Part shown: in pieces, positions 55,350-64,000 of the stretch | Numbering within the stretch: position 1 is the stretch's first letter | Layout: every line of letters begins with the position of its first letter | Source of the DNA: Emiliania huxleyi CCMP1516 | Lineage: Eukaryota > Haptophyta > Isochrysidales > Noelaerhabdaceae | NCBI RefSeq assembly: GCF_000372725.1 | Contig: NW_005195368.1 | Coordinates: forward strand, 98,429-162,428 | Direction: 5' to 3' | DNA: 64,000 nt | The notes under the pieces: model-generated | What the model was told of the DNA's origin: nothing | The model's database searches: none | Seen by the model: only the letters and a program-made list of their open reading frames with translations | Position numbers and translations under genes: made by a program

Positions 55350-56560
55350 ATGAAGCTGGGCGGCGAGGCGGACGCCGCCCGCCCGCCCTCTCGCTCGATT
55401 GTCGTCACCGGCCCCCAAAGTGGCGGCAAGTCGACCTTCATCTGGCAGCTCAACATACTATTTTCGGTGGAGGCGGCGGAGAGTGAGCGGCTCAAGTACA
55501 AGAAGGAGTTGCATAAGACCGCTCTCCTCGCCGTGCAGATCCTCCTCAGCTCCATCGACGAGGGGGAGCGCGCACGCCCGAGGCCACGGCCGTCCTCTCG
55601 CTCTGGCGGCGTGCGCCAATCACTCCCGACGTCGCCGCCAACATCTCGGCCGCGTGTTCGAACGAGCGTGCGCAGGCGGCGCTGGGTGAGCTCTCCGACC
55701 TAGCCGCCCGCCAGGCGTGCTCCTACTTCCTCTCTCGCATGTCCGACCTCGCCTCCCCCGTCTTTGTGCCGAACCCGGCCGACCTGCTCTACCTCGACGT
55801 TCGCACCGCCGGCAGGCAGGAGACGCGGCTGACGGGGACGCCGGGCGGGCCACTGAGCGTGGTCGAGATGAGCATCGAGGACTTTCGGCAGGTGAACGCG
55901 GTGATCCTCTGGTGCGCTTGGCGTCTCCTTTCCCTGAGCCTCTTTCCTCTCTGCCCCCCGGCCTCCCTGTGCAGTTTGCGTCGAGCGAGGAGCGAGACGC
56001 GCGCGTTGCCGCCGTAATCTACGTGGACTCCGTCATGGATGGGAACGAAGAGCTTGCCGGATACCGGTGGCAGGAGGTCAGGGGACTCGCCTGCGACGCG
56101 GCGCTGCCCGCCTCGGTCCCTCCCTGCCGGTTGGGCGTTCCCTGGTTTGTTGGATCTTGATCTTCTTGCTGCCACGGTCGTGTAGGTCATCCTCAGCAAG
56201 TCAGACCTGGTCGCGCTGCAGGGCTCCAGCGCGGTGCCTGAGCGGGAGGTGCTGCTGCCACGCTTCGGCGCGCCGGCGAAGGCGGTCTCGCTGCACAACG
56301 GCCTTGCCACGCGCGCTGCCTCGTTTCGAGCTGGTGGGCGAGATGACCGGAGATTGACTCGAGATTGGATCTCCTCTAGGCGCGCCGTGTTCCTCGAGCT
56401 GATGAGCGGCCCGCTGCAGCTCTCAAGCAGCGACGACGCGGCAGCCCTCGAGGAGGGATGCTACCTCGGCCTCGCCTTCTTCTGCGCCGGCGGAGAGGGC
56501 GACGATCGGGTGCTGCTGCAGCAGCGCGCCATCCCTCACACCCTGATCACGAGATACTCT
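55350..56560 (+). CDS. Divergent heterotrimeric G-protein alpha subunit-like protein
   Basis: The P-loop reads SIVVTGPQSGGKSTFIWQLN, in the G-alpha manner with a following KILH-like helix. SYFLSRMSDLASPVFVPNPADLLYLDVRTAG matches the helical end and switch I, with Arg and Thr. The G4 motif is ILSKSDLVAL (NKxD in most relatives). The switch II DVGGQ is absent: the equivalent strand is LSVVEMSIEDFRQVNAVILW. Introns: near 55915-55974, 56077-56185 and 56311-56379. A one-base frame shift is needed near 55570. Upstream is a repeat element, so the true first exon may be missing. The C-terminus is not resolved. It may be a regulatory or decaying paralogue. Confidence 0.7.
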
Positions 56561-56639
56561 TGCGAGTTAAGATCAGGTGTTCTGACCCCCCCCCCCCAAA
56601 GGGTAGCTACTCTCCAAAGTTTGCTACATGCACAGAGAT

Positions 56640-56720
56640 TGAGATAGATGGACACGCTAGGCCGTACACCGTTTGTGTGTGGAGAAGGTACTTACCTTAC
56701 CCCTTACCTCTTCTCTAGAG
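56640..56720 (+). mobile_element. Introner-like element remnant
   Basis: Only the tail is recognisable: tttgtgtgtggagaaggtac then ttacctcttctctag. Sense orientation relative to the G-alpha-like gene. Confidence 0.65.
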
Positions 56721-56877
56721 CCGTACCAGAGTCACGTCCCCGGGTGTATCACCCACGGACAGTCTCACACACAGTCTCACCCACCGCCCACCTACGCGCC
56801 ACGCGATGTCGCGAGCCTAATCCATCCTTCCCTTCTTGCCAGCGACTGCCATGAGCCTCGGCGGGTCCGTGCTTTAG

Positions 56878-57050
56878 ATACGGTGCAACGTGCCTGCAAG
56901 GACCCGGGTGGCGCCGAGGAGGAGGAGGGCAATATGCTGGTACAATGCGGCTATGGCGGACCGGCCCGGGAGCTGCTTCGGTGCCACCGCGCGCCTTTTC
57001 GTGGCGTTCCGCTGCTTCATGATCCGTCCAGATGCGCCCAGCGAGGCAGT
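56878..57050 (-). pseudogene. Diverged copy of the downstream membrane-protein C-terminus
   Basis: The frame ends APKQLPGRSAIAALYQHIAL ... GATRVL. This parallels APEQLPGWF ... HVALLLSGATWALYLGI of the gene just upstream on the same strand. A tandem duplicate with lost start. Confidence 0.55.
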
Positions 57051-57070
57051 GTACACCTGCCTCGGCACTC

Positions 57071-57767
57071 TCAGATGCCCAGGTACAGGGCCCAGGTGGC
57101 ACCACTGAGGAGCAGGGCGACATGGAGGACAACGACGAGCGTGATCGCAGGGGCTGAGAGCTCCGGCGGTGTCGAGGCTGTGGCAAACCAGCCTGGGAGC
57201 TGCTCCGGTGCTGCCAACGTCACATAGGCGAGCAAGGCGAAGGTGAGGCTGACGAGGACTATGAGGCGGCGGCCCTTACGCACCTCGGCCTGAAGCGCAT
57301 CAGCCGCGGCAGTCGTCGTGCGCCGCAGCTGCTCGAGCTCAGCCTGGCTTTCAGCGAGTCTTGCCTCGAGGGCTCCCTTAGCTTCGGCTTCGGCCTCAAA
57401 TCGCGCTTCAAGCTCGTTGACGTCGCGCTTCAAGCTATTGACTCGAGCGGTTTCGGCCGCGAGAGCTCGCTTTGCGTCGGCTTTGGCTTCGGTGAGCTCA
57501 GCACGTTGCCCAGCAGTCGCGTCGGCGTGGAAGCACCGCGCCCAGTCTGAGAACTCCGCGGTCGAAAAAGCCTGCGATGCCGGCCGAAGTCGCCCGGACC
57601 TGGTCGAGCGTTGCGGAATCCTGGGGCAGGCCGAAGAACACCTCGTACGCATGCAGTGCGCGCTCCTCTGCCGACGGCTCGAGCCGCGGAGACCTCGATA
57701 GCGCATACTTGGCGCCGGAGATGACCAGGAAAATGTCGAGGCGGTACCCCGGGTGTGGCGCTACCAT
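57071..57767 (-). CDS. Coiled-coil membrane protein with one frameshift
   Basis: The frame from ATG 57767 (MVAPHPGYRLDIFLVISGAK) runs to GIAGF near 57565. There one extra T in a five-T run breaks the frame; removing it leads into STAEFSDWARCFHADATAGQ. A long coiled coil (AELTEAKADAKRALAAETAR ...) and two C-terminal TM helices (LIVLVSLTFALLAYVTLA, ITLVVVLHVALLLSGATW) follow. Total about 231 aa. The homopolymer position suggests sequencing error or a recent mutation. Function is unknown. Confidence 0.6.
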
Positions 57768-58437
57768 CGTTGGGATAGCTTCACATGCGCGAAAATGAAG
57801 GAGGGAATCGTTGTTGGATGCCTGCTCAAGGTTGTCGCAATGGCGAGCGATGACGAGGGACTCACGCTCAGCGTGACGAGCAAGCTCAGGGAGTTTACGG
57901 CGCTCGGATACCCCTCACACGTGCTTAATGGGGCTATCGGGCGCGCGTTTGCCCGGACAAGAGACGAGCGGCTCCTTCGGGCCAGACTATGTTCACAACG
58001 GTGGGAGGCCAACCTCTAGCCATGTGAACCAAAAAGAAAAATATATTCTCAAAGCCAGTCAGAGCACCGTCCAAAGGCGGGTGCTGTCGACTAAGGGACA
58101 ATCTTGTCTGTCGGCAGCCGAACTTGTGATGGGACACCCTCGGAATCCAACTGCGTACTACTTGGCTAGCACGCTATTGGCATACCGACGGCTAAGGCCG
58201 AAATCGGTTCACACCTGCTCTTGCAGGTGTGAACACAAAGGATTCGCTGTATCTACTCAACTGCTCCGCTTACACTTACCTGTGAAGTGTGAACAGCGGA
58301 TTTTGAATCAGCGTTCTCCTTGAACGATATCGGTGTCGAAACACCGCTCTGACAGCGCTCACAGCTACGCCAAACTGTGAAGACTATATAGTCGAGCGCG
58401 TCGGAGAGGTGTTTCGACACCGAGTGTTTGAACGTTT
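57768..58437. other. Lower-GC intergenic region with hairpins
   Basis: ttcacacctgctcttgcagg then tgtgaa (58208-58234) is a perfect 11-bp stem with a 4-base loop. ggtgtcgaaacacc and its reverse complement ggtgtttcgacacc lie about 80 bp apart (58330 and 58411). GC is visibly lower than elsewhere. No gene is accepted. Confidence 0.55.
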
Positions 58438-59109
58438 GAATAACGTGTGGGCCCTCAGCGGAGCTGGGAAGAGGACCGCCGCAAGCGGCGTGGCGTGGAG
58501 CGGTTGAGATTCCTCCGGGGGCCCCTCTGCGCCGGGGAGGCGTTGTTGGAGGCTAGGACGCAAGCGTCCGTCGCCCTTTTCAAACTCGGGGCCCACTCCG
58601 CTACGCTCCGTCCGACCCGAATTTGGAGGGCCTGAAAGTTTAAGGTGTTGCTGCGCAAAAGGGGTCGGACACAGGGCGCAGCTCATGCTAAGAGCTAGAA
58701 GGGGAGCTAGAGAGAACGACTACCCTGTTCCCGTTATTGCGTACACCAACAACACAAAGCTCTCTCTCTCCTGCTCCTCACACTCAGGGGGGGCGGTCAC
58801 GACTACCGAGTCCCAGAGCCTAGCTGCCACGTTCAAAACCAGGACGGCGACAGTGATGGTGCTATCACGGGCATGGTCAGGGGAAAGTGGAGCGGGGGGG
58901 GGCGAGCGTCAGCCAGCCAGGTACGGGATAGTAGAGCAGGCGCTTTGTGGGTGGCGGTGGGCGGCGGCGCTGGGTGGCCGGCCGAATCGTTAGCTGAGCT
59001 CCTCCCTCAAGCTCGATCACGCATGACGCACGTAACCTGACAACGTCGGCGTACGGCGAGCTTCTGGATCAGGTTAGGTTGCTGGAGCACCTCCAACTCC
59101 TCCTCTGAG
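58438..59109. repeat. 670-bp dispersed repeat, copy 2
   Basis: Direct repeat of 54540-55207, including the right end lying in ggttaggttgctggagcacc. A 4-6 bp insertion (gtacggc) near 59051 distinguishes this copy. Confidence 0.93.
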
Positions 59110-59923
59110 TCTGGAGGCTTGAGGCGGCTGCCGGGGTTTGGTTCCTTGCCGGTAGGGGTCGACTAACAACTAAAAATTTTACTAGGTGGGATGGCTGGCG
59201 CTGTTGACTTTTGCTGCGGAGGACGGAAGTGACGGCGGTTGACCGACTTCCGCGGCTAGATCCTAGAAGATATACCGCCACCTTTCTAGCACCTTTCTAG
59301 AGTGTGCCCTGCCGTGTCCGCCATCTCCCATCCTGTCCCTGTCCGCCATCTCCCATCCTGTGACCGTCCTAGCGTAAAGCACAAAACACTTATTGTGCTT
59401 TGAACACATTTTCATAAGATACATCACACTTGTGATTGTACAATTGTGATTGCACCGCATTGCGTGGCACGAGCCGGGCAAGACGCCAACGCTCCTCTGC
59501 TATGCGGCCCGCCCGGCCGCCTCACATCGCCGCCCCGATGCGTGCAGCCGAACCTTCTCCTCAAAAGCAGACTCGTCGGCCAGCCGATAAAAGACTGCTG
59601 GCGATGCGTCGCCACTACCAAGCGCGCCGCCTCCTCTCGTGCCGTCGGCTCCCGTTGCCTCCCCGCCGCCTAGCGCGCCGCCTCCTCTGCCATCGGCACC
59701 CCGCCGCCCGAAACAGACGGAGTTTTCCAATAGCAGCAAATGATAACACGATAGATCCACAAAGGATCACACTGAACCCTCGGACCTCACTCGTTGAGGT
59801 CGAGGGGGGCTGGCTAAAAAAAATGAAATATATTATGGACGTGCAAACTGCAAAGTACGAGTTGGCGGCCCTAAAGCTCTCGTGCGCTGCTCAGTCGGTA
59901 ACATGACTTGCGCGCCCGTTCAG
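59110..59923. other. Intergenic, lower GC
   Basis: tccgccatctcccatcctgt is repeated at about 59318 and 59342. The 59436-59906 plus frame has an N-terminal half that is Arg/Pro-rich and a C-terminal half without known motif, so it was not accepted as a gene. Confidence 0.45.
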
Positions 59924-60904
59924 TCAGCCGCCGCCGCCGCTGGAGGGAATGCCCGTCGTGACGTTCAGCGCCGCGAGTGTGGCGCCAATCAAGATGCAAT
60001 CGAGCTTCTTGTGCGGGTCGGTGATCTTGTCAAGCTCGACCACCACCTGCCGCACGTTGGTCGCGATGAACTGCGGCACCTTGCCTGCGCTGCTGTCGGT
60101 CACGGCGTGGACCATCGTAGTCTCGGCCGGGTGGCCCTTCTCGGCATCAAACGTCGCAGTGAACGGCACCTCCTTCTTGCCGAGCGCACTCTTCTTGCGA
60201 GAGATGGACTGCGGCGCCGTGGTGCAGCAGCCGACTCTCTCAGGCTCTGCGATCATCGCGCCGCCGGTGCCGTCTCTGCGTTGCCACCGCGCGCCAGCCT
60301 GGACCCCGCAGTTCATGAGGCTCGTGCAGGTGTAGGTCCCGTACGCCTGGCCGAGGACGCTCAGCTGGACGGGAGGCGGCGGCTGGAACGCGGTGGAGTA
60401 GCCGCCGATGGCGGAGCCGAAGAGAGCTCCTGGCGTCGACTTTGGGACCTCGCCCATGTCCAGGACGGCGATCCTGGTGCCGTCGGGTGTGACAAGCTCT
60501 GCGTGCAGGTGCCTGCCGCGCTTGGAAGACTGGAAGCGGAGCTTCATCACATCCGGGCCCGCGGCGACGCCGGGCTCGCCAGAGGTGACGGGCATCTCGC
60601 CAGCGACGCTCTGGTCGATCAAGCCGTCTGCCCCGGAGATGCTGCTGCTGCTCAGACCGAAGGTGACGCTGCGGCCCAGGTTGCCCAGCTGCGAGAGGGC
60701 GCTCGCCGCCGCCTTGGCCGCTTCGTCACTCGGCGGCAGCTGGACCTGAAACCTGTCGCCAGCGGCCAAACCGGCAGGGACAGCGACCTGCACTGGGCCG
60801 TTCGGGGTGACGGCTTGAATGGTCTGCCCCGCAACGGCGCCGTTCGGGACGACTAGCTCGAACGCCTGCATGTGAGCGCTGTCGAGGCGGACGCCTTGGT
60901 GCAA
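59924..60904 (-). CDS. Uncharacterised protein with repeated PxG-type motif
   Basis: 326 aa; the ATG at 60871 (MQAFELVVPNGAVAG) is an alternative start. Residues about 12-55 carry two related phrases (VVPNGAVAGQTIQAVTPNG and VAVPAGLAAGDRFQVQLP), a motif I associate with algal proteins of unknown role. The middle has a beta-rich stretch (VMKLRFQSSKRGRHLHAELV) that weakly recalls scramblase/LURP folds. The C-terminus ends SSGGGG with a short hydrophobic piece (LIGATLAALNVTT). Intronless. Function unknown. Confidence 0.65.
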   Translation of the reverse strand: MHQGVRLDSAHMQAFELVVPNGAVAGQTIQAVTPNGPVQVAVPAGLAAGDRFQVQLPPSDEAAKAAASALSQLGNLGRSVTFGLSSSSISGADGLIDQSVAGEMPVTSGEPGVAAGPDVMKLRFQSSKRGRHLHAELVTPDGTRIAVLDMGEVPKSTPGALFGSAIGGYSTAFQPPPPVQLSVLGQAYGTYTCTSLMNCGVQAGARWQRRDGTGGAMIAEPERVGCCTTAPQSISRKKSALGKKEVPFTATFDAEKGHPAETTMVHAVTDSSAGKVPQFIATNVRQVVVELDKITDPHKKLDCILIGATLAALNVTTGIPSSGGGG

Positions 60905-61309
60905 CCCCAGGAAGAAGTCAGTGTTTTGTAGGCCTCCTAATGTATCTTTTGACGATTTTAGCTACTGGGAGAAAAGGGAGAGGAGGGTGTGTTGAGCAGG
61001 CCCCTATCTCTCTCAGGGCAAGGCTCCTAGCCTGTAGGGACGGTTCAGTAGCCCTGCATGTTTTTGCGCTGTCTCTAGCGAACCACGCGTGGTTTCTTTC
61101 TTTCTTTTGGCACCACACAAAAGAGATAGCGCGGTATTACACCATGGTACATATGCCCACCCATCTATCGACACCGACAACGCGTCTCCGGATCCTCCAG
61201 CGTCTTCCGCGTCTGTGGCGCAGGGGCTCACCACTCTCGCGCCCGCGCAGGCGTGGTCTCTTCTTGCGATGCGCTCTTCACTAAGCGGCACGCTCGACGA
61301 AGACACCCT
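60905..61309. other. Intergenic, no feature recognised
   Basis: Only low-complexity sequence between the uncharacterised gene and the PH-type remnant. Confidence 0.4.
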
Positions 61310-61730
61310 TCAAAAGTAGAGCCCGGACAGGATCGCGTTGATGCCGACCACCCACATCTCCTTGGCCTCGGCCGTCGGCGCCATCAGAGTCAGCGTGCGC
61401 GACTCGAGCGTCACCTGAGGGAAAGGTGAGCGAAGGGAAGGGAAAATTCTCACCGCTGCTGTAGTGTGGGGCGGGGGTGGGCTGTCTCCGCGTACAAGAG
61501 GCATTGAAGGTGCAAAAAGCCCGGTGCGCGTGAGTGACGAGGTGTGTGTGCGTGTCAGTCAGGAGGGGGGGGGGGGGCGTTGTCACGCCTCGAAGCAGCG
61601 CGCTCGCTCGGCCGCGTCGAGGTGCGCAACGTGGCGGCGGCACTCGTCCGCCCTCACCAGCTGGCCCTCGCGCCGGCGCGAGGCCTGGCGGGTCGAGGCG
61701 GCGTCCGCAGCCCACGCGAGGGTGCCGCAC
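61310..61730 (-). CDS. C-terminal exons of a PH-domain-like protein
   Basis: The last exon reads VTLESRTLTLMAPTAEAKEM then WVVGINAILSGLYF and stop. The pattern of a strand then Trp in a final helix is typical of pleckstrin-homology domains, which bind phosphoinositides. It is joined across an introner-like intron (both sides share gtgac) to a short upstream exon ending SALLRG. The 5' part was not found, so the gene is truncated or unresolved. Confidence 0.5.
61436..61562 (-). mobile_element. Introner-like element, diverged
   Basis: Sense strand: acacgcacacacc, cgtcactcacgcgcaccggg, cttttt, aatgcctcttgtacgc, then acctttccctcag at the exon. It is more diverged than other copies but has the same order, and lies in the sense orientation of its host. 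Confidence 0.7.
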
Positions 61731-61894
61731 CTAAAGGTGCAAGGGAAGGTAACTGAAGGCTGGCACGATTTGAACTTTGTGAGAGCACGGCATGGTCAAA
61801 GTGTTGTCGGCGCATCGCGCGAATCCGGAGTGCAATCCGCAGCTGCGGGACAAAGCCGGACCCGTGTCTTCTAGCACTACTGGGAGCCTCCTAG

Positions 61895-62081
61895 AAGGGC
61901 GGGCGGCGGCGAGAAGGAGGCGGGCGGCGAGGAGGGCGGCGAGCGCAAGCGCCACAAGAAGCGCGAGCGGCGCCGCGACGAGGGGAGCGACGACGACGAC
62001 GAGCGGCGCAAGCGCAAGAAGGAGAAGCGGGATCGCCGCCGCCGCGAGAAGGAGGCGGGCGAGGCCTCCGAGAGCGGCTAG
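61895..62081 (+). CDS. Charged C-terminal exon of an unidentified gene
   Basis: After an acceptor (cctcctag, ending 61894) the frame gives GERKRHKKRERRRDEGSDDD then RRKRKKEKRDRRRREKE and stops. Such basic/acidic tails occur in nuclear RNA-processing proteins. No upstream exon was identified. Confidence 0.4.
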
Positions 62082-62521
62082 CTCGGTAGCTCCCTCCCCC
62101 GCAGTGCACAGAGCGCGCAGAGGCTGGAGGCTGGCACAGCCGCGCAGCGCGCAGGCGCTGGTGTGTGGTGAGTTGTGGCGAGTCTCGCCTCTCTGCGTCT
62201 GGCGGCTTGGTGCTACTATCAGTCGTTATCAATCGATGTAAATACGAAGTACGATCCCTGCTACAGCCTCTATACTCTACGTAACGTACACGAGAGGGGC
62301 CACACGAGCATCGCGCTGGATGGTGTACGGCTGTCGCACCGCACTGCACACATTGCACCACACCAGTAGAGTTCCGTCACGCGCCCCCCCGACCTCGGGA
62401 CCGACCGCCGAGCGGATCATTGCGTGTCTACCGCCAACCCAGTACCGCGGCTGTGCGGCGGTCCACGCACAGGTTGCCACAGCAATGACAATGGAAGTAG
62501 ACAAATAACCTGGGTTCAAAA
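62082..62521. other. Intergenic, no feature recognised
   Basis: It holds the 3' flank of the Kelch gene; nothing else was recognised. Confidence 0.4.
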
Positions 62522-64000
62522 CTACAGCGAGACAAGGCCGAAGAACGCCCTCTCCGTTGCCATCGGGGGTGCCATCACCTCCCACGCATTCGTAGCCAGA
62601 TCGTACCGCTCCACCGAGTTGAGATAGAGAAAGCCGTCGCTCTCGTCGCACATGCAGCCGCCCACAGCGTACAGATTGCCGTCGAGCACCGCTGCGCCTG
62701 GACCCTGCCGCCCCTTCGCCATCGGCGCGACGACCTCCCATGCGTTTGTAGTCGGATCGTACCTCTCCACCGAGGTGGGGGTCTGCCCGGTGGCGCCGCC
62801 GCCCCCCACAGCGTACAGCTTCCCGTCGACGCCCACAAGACCGAAAGTGTCTCGCGCCGTCAGCAAGGGCGCCACCACCTCCCACGCATTCGTAGCCGGA
62901 TCGTAGCGCTCCACCTCAGTGTGGGATTCTTCGCCATCCCAACCGCCTGCCGCATACAGCTTGCCATCGAGCACGGCGACGCCAACGCGCGACCGCGCCG
63001 TGGACAACGGCGCCACAGCCTCCCACACATTCGCAACCGGGTCATAGCGCTCCACCGAGCTGAGCCAGCCGTCGTCGTCGTTGAAGCCTCCCACCGCGTA
63101 CAACTTGCCGTCGAGCACCAACACCCCGAAGGTCTCGCGTGCCGTCAGCAGCCACGGCACCGTCTCCCACGCATTCGTAGCCGGATCGTACCGCTCCACC
63201 GAACGGAGCTGCACGTTGCCACCCACGCTGCCGCCTACCGCGTACAGCCTGCCGTCGAGCACCGCCGCGCCGAGATCGTGCCGCGCCGTTGTCATCGACC
63301 TCACTGCCTCCCACGCGCTCGTCGCCGGGTCGTACCGCTCGACCGAACTGAGGACCGCCGAGGCGCCGGGGCCAGACAAGCCGCCCACAGCATACAACTT
63401 CATCCCTCCGGTGCGAGGCCGCGGCCGGGCTGTGCTCATGATGGCCAAGCCCGGCGCCTCGAGAAGCATCTGCTTCCCGACCCGTGTGTCGAGCAGCGGC
63501 TCTTCCATGACCACGCCGTTGAGAAACTCGCGCGGAAGCAGCGCGAACCGCACACGCGAGAGCAGCGCCGCCACCTCCTCCTCGCCGGGCGGCGGGTCGT
63601 GTGCCTGCAGCCAGGCCACGCCAGCACGGTACACATCCTCCTCGCTCGCGCGCAGCCGGTCGTCCTCGAGCAGAGAGCGGACGATCGACGCTGGCGCCGC
63701 TGTCCACGCCTCCCCTCCCGCCACCACCTCGCCAAAGTTCGCGCGCGCAGCCTTGGCCGCCGCCTCTGCGAGCCGCGGCAGCCGCCCGATTCGGTCTGCC
63801 AGCTCCCAGACCGCGAGAGCGTTGGAGGCGGCGAGGCGCGACACGTATGCCTCCGCCGCAGCTTCGAGAAGCTCATCCATCTGCAGGAACGCCGCGCCCG
63901 CAAGCAGCTCGGCGAGCGCATCCTCGTCCGCCACCTCCGCCTCGCCCGTGTAGGCAAACTCGAGGCACGCTTTAAGACAGGCGGTCGAGAGAGCTGTGAG
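62522..64000 (-). CDS. BTB-BACK-Kelch protein, 5' end beyond window
   Basis: Open from the right edge. It begins within the end of a BTB domain (CLEFAYTGEAEVADEDALAE, LLAGAAFLQMDELLEAAAEA). A BACK domain follows (AVWELADRIGRLPRLAE ... VYRAGVAWLQAHD ... LLSRVRFALLP). Six Kelch repeats, each KLYAVGG ... SVERYDPATNAWEVVAP, form a propeller and end at 62522. This is the classic cullin-3 substrate-adaptor layout. No intron was seen. About 100 N-terminal residues of the BTB fold lie outside the window. Confidence 0.93.
   Translation of the reverse strand, partial: LTALSTACLKACLEFAYTGEAEVADEDALAELLAGAAFLQMDELLEAAAEAYVSRLAASNALAVWELADRIGRLPRLAEAAAKAARANFGEVVAGGEAWTAAPASIVRSLLEDDRLRASEEDVYRAGVAWLQAHDPPPGEEEVAALLSRVRFALLPREFLNGVVMEEPLLDTRVGKQMLLEAPGLAIMSTARPRPRTGGMKLYAVGGLSGPGASAVLSSVERYDPATSAWEAVRSMTTARHDLGAAVLDGRLYAVGGSVGGNVQLRSVERYDPATNAWETVPWLLTARETFGVLVLDGKLYAVGGFNDDDGWLSSVERYDPVANVWEAVAPLSTARSRVGVAVLDGKLYAAGGWDGEESHTEVERYDPATNAWEVVAPLLTARDTFGLVGVDGKLYAVGGGGATGQTPTSVERYDPTTNAWEVVAPMAKGRQGPGAAVLDGNLYAVGGCMCDESDGFLYLNSVERYDLATNAWEVMAPPMATERAFFGLVSL

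Overview
The window looks like nuclear DNA of a GC-rich unicellular alga, most likely a haptophyte of the Emiliania/Gephyrocapsa kind. The identification is inferred. It rests on very high GC, dense short introns with many GC donors, N-termini that look like plastid-targeting leaders, LNR-type and polyproline extracellular proteins, many microsatellites and minisatellites, and one assembly gap (47222-47321). Nothing looks like a bacterial operon. Most genes are split into exons, so the proteins below were assembled by reading conserved family motifs across introns.

Layout. 1-10 kb: a membrane protein (partial), phytoene synthase (6 exons), VPS13-like and homeobox fragments, an NHL-BTB protein, a SET-domain protein, an F-box/RCC1 protein and a low-complexity basic protein. 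10-22 kb: a 447-bp MITE with TA target duplication, a Rubisco-LSMT-like SET protein, a small putatively myristoylated protein, an ionotropic-glutamate-receptor-like channel, and a divergent Rieske oxygenase/isochorismatase-like pair. 22-31 kb: a broken gene next to a Ty3/gypsy-type reverse transcriptase fused to a DUF4326-like domain, an ankyrin-TM-RING ligase and a small membrane protein. 30-41 kb: a copper amine oxidase lacking the cofactor segment, plastid-type EF-P (7 exons), a decayed ankyrin gene with a RING remnant, and a sulfotransferase. 41-52 kb: an inverted second copy of the small acylated protein, a long pentapeptide-repeat gene and a tRNA adenosine deaminase (ADAT1-like). 52-64 kb: RNase T2, two ~670-bp repeat copies, a divergent G-alpha, a coiled-coil membrane protein, a PH-domain remnant and a BTB-BACK-Kelch protein that runs off the right edge.

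The most striking system is in the introns. A family of at least eight related intronic insertions (introner-like elements), with a (CA)n tract and a conserved core, always lies in the sense orientation of its host gene. The clearest copy (44777-44935) is flanked by a perfect 11-bp direct repeat: the target-site copy supplies the 5' splice site and the element supplies the 3' AG. The same architecture, in which the intron 5' end duplicates the start of the next exon, is seen in at least 16 introns across seven genes. Most of these are 66-78 bp, and GC donors are as common as GT. Several longer introns are filled with minisatellites whose unit resembles a 3' splice site (pyrimidines followed by ctag), again in the sense orientation on both strands. 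Together this suggests repeated intron gain by insertion or duplication, followed by local expansion.
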